Source of the DNA: Ischnura elegans
Lineage: Eukaryota > Arthropoda > Insecta > Odonata > Coenagrionidae
DNA: 64,000 nucleotides
Direction of reading: 5' to 3'
NCBI RefSeq assembly: GCF_921293095.1
Contig: NC_060259.1
Span: 25,985,812-26,049,811, forward strand
Below the pieces are notes generated by a model. The model was not told the origin of the DNA. It did not search any database and saw only the letters and a list, made by a program, of their open reading frames with translations. Shown one piece after another: positions 20,230 to 33,208 of the stretch. Numbering within the stretch: position 1 is the first letter of the stretch; each line of letters opens with the position of its first letter. Both the position numbers and the translations under genes were made by a program.

Positions 20230-21900
20230 TATACGAGTAGTTGGTACTCGACTCGAGCGTTTCTAGAAGCATTACTAATGTCGAGTCGAGTAGTTAAGGT
20301 TACAGAGCTTTCGAGGCTAGCAGGTCCAGCAATCTGCTGACAGGAAGCGCTATCATGAAACTCATGTAATAATACAATTTTTAAAGCCGATAAGTCATTC
20401 TAATGCCTTGGCCTGGTAGTTTCAGCTTGACGAATACACTATAGTTGTCGACGTGGGCGCCGAATACCTTTACGCCAGCCGCGGCGGCCGATCGTATTCC
20501 GACCCGGCGCACACTGGTCCGAAATCGGAAAAAGCTGGAATGAAGTCCAAAATAACCTTTTTGGCGATAGAGACTTGAAACTTGGCGTAAATACTCATAA
20601 ATTATTACCAGATATAAATGCATATGCCATCTTACATAAATAAGGCCCTTAGTGATGATACAGTGGCCCAAACATGACCAACTTTTCAAAACCACGCGCG
20701 ATCTCATTTTTCCTCGAAAATCTTTGAATATATCGAGGTGGTGTTGCGTTGGTATGATTTTTATGGAATAAAAAACGCAATATTCCTTTGACCTGGTGCT
20801 TTGCCTATACTTTCAATGACTTTTGAAGATTTTGGCTCTCATCTGTCTGGTTTTACATTGCAAAATGGCCGACCCGTTTTTCACATGAAATTTGACAAAA
20901 AGTAGACATTATCCTTCGTTTACGAAAAATATAACTCGGAAAATTTGAACCGCAATATAAAGTAGAGATTTTAAAGAGTACTCAGTAGAAATCTTGGAAA
21001 AAAAACGTTTGCGACGAGAGAAATAAGAGCGATTTTTCAATCGCGCGTTAAGGCTGAGCTACACGCCGCGAAACTCTTGAGACCGATTTTTCTTGTTTTT
21101 TTAAAACTTTAGTCTTGAAAATCGTCATTTAAAGCACGGATAATCGTCTTCATTGACCTAACACACTAAACTGAGGGTGTTAAAAAGGATTATGCATGGA
21201 TCGACTTGATCATTTAGAGCATTACTTGGGTGAAATTACTAAGGATTGGATATTTTTCAGAACCATCCTATACATAAGAAATATGGCTCGGGTATTGAAG
21301 AAAAGTGAAGAGATAAAGTCGGTTTGCTTAAGAGAGAAAAATTAATGGAATTCTTAAAGAACTTGAATTCCATGAAGATTCAAGATCCATTAAAACGTTG
21401 ATATAATTTTTAATAGAAATTCCAAAGTTTCCGAAATCTTGCAATTTTGGTTGGAAAGTACTTACCACGTCACACAGGTGTGTAGCAAAAGGCAATTTTC
21501 TGCAGGCAGTAATACTGTAACATGGAGACGTCAAAAACTGAATAGTTGGAACCCGTAGAATAATTGGTTTTTCTGCTTGAGAGTTTGAAAGGACCAAATA
21601 TTACATGACTCATATACGTTGTATGTTATCTTTATTATAGCTGTGAAAATTACTATACTCAGTGCTCTCCCTTGTAATTTGGATACATATATCACTTAAA
21701 TGGTCAACATATTACTTGGGGTTAATTAATTTCAACTGTGCCTATGGAACTATTGAAGACAAATTAATTTTCATTCATCTCCTACTTCTGACAATAACCA
21801 TCAACGATCCTCATTATATTTTGCTTCTTACATTAGGCTAGACATTCATCATAGAAAATTGGAGTAGAATATATTGTAGTATGCATTGCTGTATTGCCTG
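20230..21900. other. No gene recognised
   Basis: Contains GTCGAGTCGAGTAG-type words at 20245-20300 that reappear inverted at 21918-21960, possibly the edges of a larger inserted element. The minus-strand frames at 20381-20707 and 21328-21597 have no recognisable domain. Confidence 0.35.
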
Positions 21901-22091
21901 GTTCAGAAATTATCATACTCGACTCGTCACTTGCAAGTAATTTTTAACTCGACTCAAGATCAAAAAGTGCTACTCAGACTTCCCTATTATCTTCCGAAGG
22001 AGAAAATCAGACTAGGGAGCCTGTGACAGGTATATGGTCAAGATAGAGTGATGCATTTGGAAAAGTACCCTAAGTTACCATAGCAAACACT

Positions 22092-22379
22092 GTTGAAGCT
22101 GAAGTGGAAGCTTATTTATCAGAGATGAATGTAACACCAAATTCCTACCCTGGGAAATACTGAAAGACTTGTATATCGTACCCAAGGCAGAAAGTATTAG
22201 CAAAAATGTTTCTTGCCATGCCGCCATCCACTGTGTTCAGTGAAAGACTTTTTAGTTCGGCAGGCAAAATATGTGATGTAAAACGCAACAGGCTTTATCC
22301 TGACAGAGTGAAGATGCTTTGCTTTCTGAGCAAAAATTTAAAGTCTGTAAAGGAGACTAATTTTGTGAGACAGTATTGA
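22092..22379 (+). pseudogene. hAT transposase C-terminal dimerisation region, broken
   Basis: The frame from 22092 reads VEAEVEAYLSEMN and YPGKY, stops near 22165, and resumes in a shifted frame as LAKMFLAMPPSTVFSERLFS (about 22199-22258) then SAGKICDVKRNRLYPDRV and LCFLSKNL, with stop TGA at 22377. The SERLFSxAG...RRNRL-like series followed by the FLxxNL helix is the hallmark of hAT-family dimerisation regions. Upstream transposase domains were not recognised. It is a decayed 3' fragment, not an active transposase. Confidence 0.8.
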
Positions 22380-22654
22380 TAATGATAAGATATTTTCAAT
22401 AAAAAATAGATATTAAAGGATATACTTTTATTTTAAATGTAAGCATGAGAGCCAATATTCTAAAGTAATACCTATGAGGTAACACCACTTTTCAGGTATG
22501 TTCTGTTTTGAAATTTAGGTATTATATTTTAATTGCATAGTGATGATATGAAAGATGCTTTTGTCAACTGATTCTTTCAAGGAGTAATAATAATTTAAGT
22601 GGTTATCTTGTTGCCTGGAATTAAGTGATATTTTTCATGGAGCCCTTGGCATCA

Positions 22655-22730
22655 GAATCGATGGAATCGGTATCGGTAGAATCGGAATCGAAATGTCAGA
22701 ATCGGGATCGGAATCGATAAAATTTTGAAT
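22655..22730. repeat. (GAATCG)n-like microsatellite
   Basis: Interrupted hexamer run of ATCGGAATCG-type units, downstream of the hAT remnant. Confidence 0.85.
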
Positions 22731-22917
22731 TGACCCATCACTAATTTTTACCCTATCCGATTTTGTTAGTTCTAAGGGGAGAATGTCATAAGTACTAAAT
22801 ACAATCAAATTTCACTTTAAAATCCAAATTCAAACTTCATCGAAAGAGAGCTTTAACTTGGCAACCTACTTACTTCGGTTAGTGCATTTGACTCTCATAC
22901 GATAATAGCTTTCCAGG

Positions 22918-23183
22918 CAGGGACGCCGACTTACAAAAAATATTAGGGGGGGGGGCGCAAACCGCAGATCTTGCCCCGGTAAATTTTATAAGTAGTGAAT
23001 TTTAAGTTTTTTTTAAGCATTTTAAAAGAGTCTTATGATCAACATTAGAACCGTGATAACTCGAATCTCGATATCTGGACACTCCGGGGAAAATCGACAA
23101 GCCTGGCACATTTTTTCCTCACACCCATAACGAATTTTGAGGGGGCTCAGGCCCCCTCAGGCCCCATGGAGTCGGCGCCACTG
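22918..23183. mobile_element. hAT-type MITE (266 bp) with exact target duplication
   Basis: Left end CAGGGACGCCGACT and right end, inverted, CAGTGGCGCCGACT. Flanks are TTTCCAGG on both sides (22910-22917 and 23184-23191), a perfect 8-bp duplication. The interior has a G run and the palindrome GGGGGCTCAGGCCCCC near its right end. No coding capacity. A truncated relative is at 39941-40058. Confidence 0.92.
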
Positions 23184-23191
23184 TTTCCAGG

Positions 23192-24390
23192 AAAAAGATA
23201 AGAGATTCTAATGCCATGATTGAAGAAAATACCTTTGATTCTATGTTTTAATCTCATGTGCACTCACGGTAGACATGTTGTTCGTGTTTTTTTCATTTTA
23301 TCCATGCTTCTTCTTGAAGGTCGTTTTCCTCCTCAATTCCGATTTAAAATGTAATCACATTTTAAAATGTGACCACTTTGCTGCTTTGTCATTATAATTG
23401 ACGATCATGAAATCATATCGCCTATTTGTCAATTCCATAACACGTTGCTAATAAAAATTATAGAGTAAAAAAGGACGTAAGCCTTATACGTTTCGCTTTT
23501 GGCATTTACTGGGTGATACAGGTCTTACCCGGGATTTTCTAGATAATTTCCTCGGCTGTTGTCTGCGGGGATTACCCTACTCAACGGGTGTTGGACAGTG
23601 AATTTATTAATGCCAACGATTGATTTAAAATCTATAACTAGATATAAACCCTTTTTTTGTGGGCTACCCTTTCAAACAAAATCACAACTAGAAACCTACT
23701 ACACTAAAGGCGGAGTTCTTTAACAGTTGTACGACATGCATTGAGTTAATGAATTTTAACAATGGCGAAGAAAATGCATATAATTTATTCTTAAGGTAAC
23801 ACTCTGGGGTCTGGCTGATGTGATAACTATAGTGGCTTCATACTCTGTATTACCGGATACAAATACTAGTTATACACATTTATACTACCGGATACAAGTA
23901 CTGGTAGGAGGAGATTTTTCAAAGATTGCACCTTGCTTGCCGTAGCACTTTTCAGGAGGGCGTTTGGAACACATTACTCTGTTCTGCGGATGATATGACA
24001 AGCCGCCATTACAATGAATACTTACCATAAATGCTAAGGTGATAGAATAAGTTTATCTTTGCCACTTAATTCTCTCGGCTGCTGCTGCTCCATCGATGCT
24101 GATGTTTTGTCTTTATTTGTTACAAAAACTAAAACATATAAGTCATTCTGATGGTTGGTTACTAAATGCTAATGGTACAAATTTTGGCAACGACATAAAT
24201 TATTGCATTACAATATTTAACATCAAAGTTGGGCATTGCCACAAAATTGACCCATGAACCTCATTTAATAAGTTATAGTAGATAAGTACAACAAGGTCCT
24301 CGCTATAGTATCCATTCGTCGGCAAGCCTTGTCAATGAGTTATTATTATTTAATAAATTTATAAATGACCATGTGGCGGACATAGTTATA
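23192..24390. other. No gene recognised
   Basis: AT-rich. ACCGGATACAARTACTRGT occurs twice near 23850 and 23890, a small local duplication. Confidence 0.45.
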
Positions 24391-24399
24391 TCAAAATCA

Positions 24400-24510
24400 T
24401 CCGGATCTGTCTTCTTCCGTGATGCCTTGTGACCTGGTATTCGTCCGAAACTTTAGGGAAGCCGATTAAACCCCCAAGGAGGCCACAGTGCCCTCATCAG
24501 GGCTGGTGAA
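24400..24510 (-). repeat. Possible Penelope-type terminal sequence
   Basis: On the minus strand, AGCC is directly followed by CUGAUGA, as in the hammerhead context at 8705-8694, and about 50 nt later comes AAAGTTTCGGACGAA. A complete core with GAAA and helices could not be built, so this is at most a degenerate relative of a ribozyme-bearing retroelement end. Confidence 0.25.
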
Positions 24511-24654
24511 TAGATGACGTAGAGTGCTCGCTGTGTTGTCTTGCGATGCGTTCGTTGTCTTTTGCATTATTCGTACAGTGGATTTCATGGTGATGCTGAT
24601 TGTGAGGTGCTGTGCTGTAAATAATTCGGAATTAGTCCAATACATTATAACATA

Positions 24655-25931
24655 ACAAAGTTACCGCTAGATTGGAAATTTGCAAGCGTTACAACGATAT
24701 TCAAAAAGGGAAATAGACATGACACAGGAATCAACCGTACAATTTCATTAACCTCGAATATAGACAAGATTCTTGAGCATATCGTCGTGAGCAATATCGT
24801 GACTTTCTTGGACAGAGGTAACTTCTTCCGTGACTGTCAGCACGGATTCCGAGAAGGTAGTTTATGCGAAACACAGCTCGCGCTATTTCTTCACGATGTT
24901 CTAAAATCTGGTGAATCGAAAAGACAAGTTGACGCACTATTTCTACATTTTATGAAAGCTTTCAACACGGTACCTCACAACAAACTTTTATAAAAATTAC
25001 AGTCATGCAGATTAATCGAAACAGTGGTAAACTCGATTCACTACTTTCTCAGTGATCGTACTCAAACGTAGTTCATGACGAAATTAGCCCTGACGTAGTA
25101 AAAGTTACATGATGTGTTCCACAAGGAATCGTAATCGGCCCCATTTTTTTCATTGTATACATTAATGATTTCTGCTCCCGCATTAGCAATTAAATACGGC
25201 TATCTGCTGACGACGCTGCCGTCTATCGCGAAATTAGTGATCACTCTGACTATGAAATTCTATCATCGGACTTAAACAACGTTCATTTGTGGAGGCAAGA
25301 GTGGGAACTCGAAGGCAACCTGAGCAAATGTAAGACGATACATTTCTTGCGGAATTCGTCTAACTACAACCATGTGTATGCAGTGGATGGTATCAACATA
25401 AAGGCATTAGACGAAGTGAAATACCTGAGAGCATCGTCGAACCTCTGGTGGGGAACACATATAGGGGATATTTGCGGCATTTCCATGAAGAAATTAGGAT
25501 TCGTTAAGCGTATTGTGGGAAAAATTTCGGATGAGAAAGTATAAGAAAGGAACAGTTTTGCACTCCTCTAACGGTACCTTGAATATGCAGCGAGCGTATG
25601 GGATCGGGTGCAGAAAGACTTAATCCGCGAACTGAAAAAATAAAGGAAGGCTGCCGGTTTCGTTAAAAACTACTACGGGCGTACCGATAGCGTTACCCAG
25701 AAGTTAAGCGAATTAGGCTGGGAACCGCTGGAGACTCGTAGGCTGCGCGCTAGGCTTCTACTGCGTTAACAATTGAAAATCTTTGAGAGTGACACGGAGA
25801 AAATATTATTAGAGCCACACTATATTTCCAGGCCCAATAGAAGTGATAAATTAAGAGAAATTGTTTTACGAATGGATATATATGGGAATTCGTTTTTCCC
25901 CCGAACCATAAAGGGCTTTAATAAACGCTAG
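24655..25931 (+). pseudogene. CR1/jockey-like LINE reverse transcriptase, 3' half, decayed
   Basis: Plus-strand homology runs LPLDWKFASVTTIFKKG (RT motif near 24660), RTISLTSNIDKILEH, QHGFREGSLCETQLALFLHD, FMKAFNTVPHNKLL, a stop at 24991, CVPQGIVIGPIFFIVYINDF, then SADDAAVYR where the catalytic [FY]ADD has become SADD. It continues with WELEGNLSKCKTIHFL and VKYL, and ends in the segment shared with 1-260 (LEYAASVWDRVQKDL), closing with SFFPRTIKGFNKR and TAG at 25929. Several stops and indels. It lacks the endonuclease and N-terminal RT. This copy shows the intact 3' end that the copy at 1-260 lost. Confidence 0.9.
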
Positions 25932-28280
25932 TCAAAACTTCGTTTCGGCACTTCATTTTTATGTGTAAACGGATCCTAATCCCTACACTAAATCCTAACA
26001 CCCCCTCCCATACGCCTTTTAGGCGGCTTGCGGGGTATTATTTAGATAATGATGAACACTTCTTCATGTTTGAAAAACCTGTTCTTTTTGTTATAGCCTA
26101 GCCAATAAGGCTCAGGTCATTGAGATAATTTACAAAATATATTTGAATTCAATGATGGAGAAGAGTTCCCACAAGTTATCATTGGCCAATCAATTGTTTT
26201 ATGGTCACACGCCCGTATTCAGGAAATAATTGAACATTTATAAGGTGATGGAATCATGTATGCTCTCAACTAAAGGATTTGATAATTTCAGAAGAAAATT
26301 GACAAGATGCTGCTGAAAAAAAAGTAGAAGGAGGGAAATACATGGTGCCTAATGGGCGTAAGATGAAATTTAGAATGATTTAATAAGGTAGGTTTTACGT
26401 ATTATTAGTATTTCATGTCATCGTAATTTGCCTAGGTCGCGAAGAAATTTCTTTCAGAAACATGTGGCAGATATTAACTTCGACGATATTGTGAATCTTG
26501 GATTAATTTTATCTCGAGCAAGATACCTTACATGACATTCTATAATGGCTTGATGTCCATTGAAGAATCACTAATGAAATGTTAATTCAAACGTGTGAAG
26601 GAAGTTACCTTAAATTTTAAGATTAAGTAGAGCTCAGGTAGTATGAGAATCACAGAAGACTATTTAAGATTATAATTTGATGAAAACAAAGATTTCTCCT
26701 CATCCGTCCGCCTTCCCAATGGCCATCACCCGCTCATTCCAGGAACACACCGACTTATCTCCTTCCCCCAACACCATCATAAGCCGTTCTGTCCTGGACT
26801 TGGGCCACAGATATTCTCTCGGCTGGACATGGGGAGATAGCAGGTACACTTTGGTGACCACTGACTCGGATGCAGGGTCTAGGGAAGGGAGAAGGTAGAA
26901 AATGATAGGTGGCTCTGCTCCGCAAGCGCTTCCATTCTTTTGGACGCTAAGTGCAATTTAAATCTATTGCATGGATCGTGTGAGTAATCAGGATGGGTAC
27001 TGCCCGCAGCGGGTATTTCGGCGTCCTCTTTATCATCCTATCTTATCTGTATTATAAGTCATCTGAGAAAATAAGTTGTTCGTTTAAGACGAGTAGCATG
27101 CCTCATTAGCAATTAGCATTAGTAGCATTAAAAGTCACCAAGCAAACAAATGAAATTCAGGCGATCCTTAAGCAATCAAAATATTATGCTTCTCTGTTTT
27201 GGAACCAATATGGCGAGTTACTTTTTGAATTCATTCTGGCGGGTTTAACGATAAATGCAAGTGATTGGTGTAAAAAAACAAGCTGATTGCGTGGATCCAT
27301 TCAAAATAAAATGAGAGACGTGCTGAATTCTGTAAGTGTTCTGATACATGACAATGCCTGTCCTCTAAGCGCTGGTGCACACTAACTGTTCTTTGAGTTT
27401 CAATGGGACTTTTACGACCACCCTCTGTGCAATAATTAACTGGTAATTTTTGACTTTCATATTTCGACGGAGTGACGATTTGGCTAGGAAAGAGCGTTTA
27501 AAAGCGGACGATTAGATTCAGGATGCCGGCATTCGCAGCAACGATCTATGAAGAACATCAATCGCCTGGGCGGTAACGCCGAAAGTTAAGCAAAAGAATA
27601 CTTATAGTAAGCAATGAAATGATTTTTAATCAATGACTTCGTCTTTTAATCATGACCCATTTGAGATAGAAAAAAGCTGCCCTCGGATATGAAAAAGAAC
27701 GTAAAAAAATAATTAAAAAATACTCGGGCCCAGAACATTAACTCAAATCAGGAAGATCAAAAAAAAAAAGATAGAAAATACTGAACACGCATGAAAGATA
27801 TTCAGGCTTAAAATATTAGCCATTATTTTTAAACTATTTATACTTGAGGTGGTTGGTTTTCCGGAGGATCAGAATACTACAAGCATCTTAACCTACCGCC
27901 ATCCCCACGACCTCCACCCAGGTATAAAAATTGTGCTATAATATTACATATTAAGCGGTGATAATAATAAGTAATTTATTGCAGTTCTGGGTACCACAGT
28001 TCATGCTAATTTAATTGTCATTCGAATGGAAGTTGATCACTTGATATTTTATAGTTGAGTTGAGCCATTAAAGCTTACTATAATAATCGAGTTAGGACTT
28101 ATCATTGGAAATATTTATCACATGTTTCTTACGTGTGATTTCTTTCGTGGACCTTCGATAACCTCTTATGATTAAGAACTTCTCCTTGTTGTTTGCCTGT
28201 GGTAATAGGATACAAATAAACGTGGAAGGAAATGTGTTAAGTATTAACTTAAGAATTCACCGCCAAACCAACCTAATTGT
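25932..28280. other. No gene recognised
   Basis: AT-rich intergenic sequence. A 73-codon frame at 26677-26898 (Ser/Pro-rich, GC-richer than the flanks) could be an exon but lacks clear splice sites or domain. About 26000-26045 is C-rich and GCGG-containing. Confidence 0.4.
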
Positions 28281-28304
28281 GAAGGCGGTTGAGCAATGAG
28301 CAGA

Positions 28305-28425
28305 AAATAATGCATGTTCTAATTCTTCTACATCAACATAATTCTGTGCGAGCCACTTTTAGGGTGTTTGGCAGGGGGTTATTAATCACCAACTGGCAGC
28401 ATGTAAGAGGACCACCGCATGGCCA
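28305..28425 (+). repeat. Common arthropod LINE-associated repeat fragment
   Basis: CTACATCAACATAATTCTGTGCGAGCCACTTTTAGGGTGTTTGGC matches in order the sequence at the window's right end (CTACATCTACATAATACCCT, GCGAGCCACC, TAGGGTGTTTGG). The motif is familiar to me as an interspersed repeat in arthropods, probably untranslated LINE sequence. Confidence 0.55.
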
Positions 28426-28595
28426 TAGTTATGTTACGTATAATAGCATAATATACGTCCAGATTCATGTTATTTGGTTCATTTATTCACGTTTAACTCC
28501 TACTTGTAAATTCATTGCTTTAACACTTAATTAAATTAAAATAAGAGCTCACTGTGCGACTATTTTCCGTAAAGTGACCTTGTGACCTAAGTATG

Positions 28596-28974
28596 TGACG
28601 TCACAATAGGAATGCAGAAGACTCTTTTGTGGCGCCCTGACTCCAATTTCCCCATCCCCTCTCCTTCTCCTTCAATACCTACCCTTAACAACCAGGTCTC
28701 CACCCTACGACGCGCCAACCCAGCCTCTTCCGAACGCCTTCGCGATGCACTTTGACTCGAAATCGGGCCAACAATTTTGACTCTGCCTTGAGCTATATGT
28801 GCACGGCAACCTCCCCTTATATCCTTAGCGATTCCCCGCCCTCCATTACCTCCGAGGACTGTTAGTAGGAAGCATTGCATCACTGTGGTTTTCCTCCTCA
28901 TTCTAACATGCCTAGTTAAGTTTTAGTCTCGCAGCAGTTCGGTTGGAGGTGTATCCTCCTTCGATGAAGTTTAC
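28596..28974 (+). promoter_or_regulatory. Possible promoter region and first exon donor, gene B
   Basis: A perfect CRE octamer TGACGTCA lies at 28596-28603. At 28974 a segment ending ATGAAGTTTACGG meets a strong donor, GTAAGT. If used as a start, the ATG at 28962 would give only four codons before the junction (phase 1); alternatively it is a non-coding leader exon. The minus-strand frame at 28587-28901 is not recognised. Confidence 0.25.
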
Positions 28975-29554
28975 GGGTAAGTCCTATTCTCGTATATGAC
29001 CTATAAATATATGATAATATACAAATTTAAACATACTTGTTGATAATTTTGTCCAAGAATGATACATTCTTTGGCACTATGATTTGGTCACAATTATAGG
29101 AGTTTTTGTGCCCACATTGTTCGCTTAGACTTCATGTTCCTTCCGAGTATAATAATTAAGAACTTCTACTTTCATCAGTGCCGAATTTTTAGTGCTATAG
29201 CTTGAAGATATATCTTTTATTTACAGTTTACGAAAGGTTGAGTGAACAATTCAATAATTCCAGTAGATGACACTGCAATCCTAAAATCAAGGTGTCAACT
29301 ATCTCTTCAAGCCTTTTCCTCTAGGCTTGGATTATTATCATTGGTTATTAATTATCATGGAAGCAGTGTGCATGTCTCATGGAATTATGTGAAGTTACCT
29401 GATGTGTTACTCATCCCATTGAGCGAGTGTTCATTCAGCTAAAGAGTGAAGTGAATGTGTGTAGGGTTCATTGTTATTGTTGTGTTCACTGTGAAGTGCA
29501 TGTGAATATAAATATTTTGGAGACTCGCTGTTGTAAAGCTGAGCTCTGTCGACG

Positions 29555-29577
29555 ATGGACCCGGCAGCAAATAAAAG
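29555..29577 (+). CDS. Gene B, candidate first coding exon (MDPAANKR)
   Basis: ATG at 29555 in a GACG context starts a short frame, MDPAANK plus AG, ending at the donor AAAAG/GTAGGG (29578). No in-frame stop separates it from the donor, and phase 2 joins exactly with the exon at 34537 (AG plus G gives Arg), which then stays open for its full length. The upstream ~150 nt are T/G-rich with several ATGs and could be 5' UTR. Protein family unknown. Alternative first exons are proposed at 28974 and 33209. Confidence 0.4.
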
Positions 29578-32500
29578 GTAGGGAGTCTTCTCCTCTTGCA
29601 GCTTGATTCAACATGGAGGTTAAACAGATTTTGCGGAAAATAATTTTTAAAAATTGATTTAGCCTTATTTTTTCCTTATGGGAAGGAAAATTCTTTGACC
29701 CAATTCGTGGGGTCTCTTTGTAAATGAAATATACTCTTTGAATGTTGGAGCTATCGTTGTTTGTAGTATAGCGAGATAAATTAAAAAGGATTTTCAGCTT
29801 AGTTCAATAGGTATTTAATGCTATTATTGCTCTTTCGGTATCGCGTGACCCGGTCACATATTTTCACATGCTCGACTAAGTTAATGTACGATACCTTGGA
29901 ATGAATAATTAACTTCTTAATACTCTAATACATTAATTTTGCACCCGATAATCTTAGTCACAGATACGCCATTCCTAACTGTTTTTACTCTATTAAAGTG
30001 TCTGAAATTTCTAGCAGTGTCGTGAGGATAAAGTTCTCAAACAGTATTTGTTCATTGAAAACAAGGTAATATAAAAAAGAACAACTGAATCATCTCATCA
30101 TGAATGAACGGAGACCACCCGGCTGGAAGCTCGAAAATCCCTTTTCGAATATTTTCGCCGGGAAAGCGTCATAACTAAATCCCCTCTTTGGAAATGTGTG
30201 TTAAAGGGAGATAGGTGTTTGTTTGGGAGAAGTACACAAGCTACTTTTCCACTTCCCACTGCTCTGTTAACGCGTGACCGTTCAAACCTGCGTGAAGCAC
30301 AAACCGTTTAAGGCAGGGAATGCGGATTTGACCGATTCTTATCCAATGACACCCCTAATGGTGAAGGCTGGATTCTTTTATCAGTTTTAAGATTGTTTTT
30401 TTCCATCTCTAACCTATATAACATGAGTTAAAAAGACGAACCACTATCGCTTGACCGAATTTATCTTCTAAATTATGATTATATTCTTGGCTCTATCTTT
30501 TTAATCGACATATTACTTGCTAAACTAGCTATTTTACTTGGAATAATCTAACGCTATACTTTCGCGTTTTTCAGGGTGTATACCTTCAATTTTTGCCTTG
30601 CATACCGAGTGTCTAAACCTCAGACACAACAGAGCCATAAGTGCTAACTCAATATTTTTGCCCCATTTGCTTCTTTTATTTGTTTGTCAAAGATAAATTC
30701 CTCCCCATATTTTTCCTTCGTTATGTAGTTTACCGAAAAATCGAAATCTTTTGAGAGCTGAAGTAAACCACGAGACCTTTCCTGTTGTACTGCCATAACT
30801 AGTGAGTTGCGCCACAATATTCAAGTATCTTGATCGAATATCTTGTCGGCTTATCTCATGTCTAAAAGTTATGAGGCAGACGAAGGATCTCTCCCCAGCT
30901 TTTGTTGACTACGACCATAATTATTAAATTACACAATAATAATCAGCATACCTCGCTTGCAAAGTCTGAATTACACATTAAGAAATATTACCTTTAAAAA
31001 ACGCGTCTATTAAAATGACGGAACTCAATTAGTAAGTATTTATCAATTGATATTTCATTGTAGTAGAGGTGACCATGCTAATACCAATGAACTTGGCTTT
31101 TGCTGAAGTGGAAATTCATTGATTATTTCCGTACAGCTTTTTCTTGAAATTTGCAAGAATGTTAGCGTCGAATCATTGCTGCTTCGATGATCTGTCGCGA
31201 AATCTCCATCACTTAACCTCTCCAAACAGAAAACATCTGATAGGCATGCCTGGTGGCGCCTAAAATCCGCATTAATTCCGATTGACCTTGGTTTAATTTC
31301 GGGGAAAATAAAACCAAAAATGTGTATTAATTTTAAATATGTTTAAAGCAACTCAAGATACCAGTTTTCATGGCTTCACTGAAGAATAAAATTTGCCATA
31401 TAAAAGATAATTAATTTTAGTTGTTTGCCAAATGATTTATTCTAAAGATGAAATCATAAAGACTTACCTTGAGTAAGACTCGATGATGAAGACCAAGAAT
31501 GTTGAATATCTTCACGGAAAGAAATGAATTGTATCTGTTCGTTCTTATGCTCTCCTCGAAGTAGATACTTTCGCAGGTGACATATATCTTCAGTTGATTC
31601 GTAATGAACCATTTAGCAATCTCTTTGTATAAAGTTGACGGCATCAGGTTTCTCCATCCGGATATGGCTCAAGTTGAGCTTGGCTAACATGGAAACAAAT
31701 CTGCGAATGACGAGAAAAAATTAATACTACTATGTTATTTTTATAATTCAATCAAGAGCTATTAATTTCATCGGCGTGCACATGAAAGTATAATGACATA
31801 ATTATTAAAGCTTACTGACAGTATTTTGAGGCCAAGAATGGTGTGATAGCTGTGAAAATGTAAAAGCGAGCATGCAAGTTAGCAAGATTTATCGATATCT
31901 GTGGCATAGTGAAAAAAGATGATCGATCACATTGCGGACTTAATTGAATATCACAGATCATATGGAAGACTGAAGATCTTCGAAGCACTTATTTGGCTCT
32001 GTATTGGTTTCATTGTTTACCATCGACCAGTTAAAAAGATGAAAAATAATTTTTGGGGGTAATTTGAAAGTTTTTCTACGATTAAACTTATGGCACCAAT
32101 TATGAGAATATCGAATAACACATTCGCAGGTGGCGTACATCAATAGAACATTTCCGTTTCATGGAATCTTTTCCACCGAAATACTACGTTTAAGTGTAAG
32201 CAATGCATACGACCTTGATTGAATCGAAGCTATTAATGTTCAGTGTGGTTTTTATATTGAAATCGTCGCTAAATTTGAAAACTCGATGACAATGATGGAA
32301 GAAGAGATTAAAGAAGAGATTTTTTATGCACTAAAGAGAACACACAAATACTTATCCCTTATGTACTAATCGCAGTGTGATTAGCAATGCTCTTATCGTT
32401 TGTGAAATCACTACATATCTCCGCTATTCACTGCCGTATGCAAACATTTTACATGATGAGCTATATGAGAGACATGTTTATGGGTAAGGATAATCATGAT

Positions 32501-32900
32501 TAAAATTACTTTCTCTGTTCACTATTTCATAAAAATTACATGTGCTCACTTACCTAAGTCAATACCGCTGTAATAGCCGCTTTCCTTTTAGTATTTCTGA
32601 ATATATGTAGCTTGTAGTAATCGCTCTCCATCCTCGTTTCCGCATAATGAGACGGTGACTTCAACGAACGGAGGAACGGCTGAAGCAGTCCAGGAAATTA
32701 ATTTAACAAATTTAAAACATTCAGAAGAGGGACTCGCCGAAAGGACGGTTGGTGAGGGAATGGGGTGTGCTTTCTTCGTAAGCAGGGGGAAGGGGAGGTG
32801 CTGCTTTGCGGGCCACAGTTGAATGCGGACCGTTGACACCCTGCTATACTGTTTTTCGTAATGCGATGACGTGTTTTGCAAACGTACCTAATGACCTTCG
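29578..32900. other. Intron-like or intergenic sequence
   Basis: AT-rich and without recognisable transposons. A minus-strand 97-codon frame at 32588-32881 starts just left of the heat-shock-like site at 32911 and has no recognised domain. Confidence 0.35.
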
Positions 32901-32910
32901 CAAATGAATA

Positions 32911-32923
32911 GAATATTCTGGAA
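32911..32923. promoter_or_regulatory. Heat-shock-element-like sequence
   Basis: GAATATTCTGGAA fits three alternating nGAAn units exactly, the consensus heat-shock factor site. A CACGTG E-box lies at 32931-32936. It sits about 290 bp upstream of the candidate ATG exon at 33209. Confidence 0.45.
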
Positions 32924-33186
32924 CATTGATCACGTGTGTTTCGACCGTTGGGCGCTTGAGAATTTCCGCGCTATTTTTCTATAACAGCGGCACATAATGA
33001 ACGAATCTCATTGGTTAATCGTATTATTGATTTTCCGCGTGATATATTTTATTATTTATAATGAATAAAAAGACCGTGTTTATTGATTTATTTTATAGGA
33101 TAAAATTTCAAATGACCTTTACGATATCAAGCGTTTTTTTTTAGATTTATCGTTGCCTAAATAAAGAAATCGGTTCGAATTTATCG

Positions 33187-33206
33187 TGACGTCACAGGCA
33201 CACGTG
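33187..33206 (+). promoter_or_regulatory. CRE octamer plus E-box
   Basis: TGACGTCA (33187-33194) and CACGTG (33201-33206) lie directly before ATG 33209. A related arrangement, TGACGTCACGGCAC then ATGGCTGAGGCAGTG, is at 53721-53760. Confidence 0.4.
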
Positions 33207-33208
33207 AC

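Noticed and set aside
24400-24510. Second hammerhead ribozyme
   Set aside because: CUGAUGA and an AGCC arm are present, but no GAAA core with a matching helix II could be placed.
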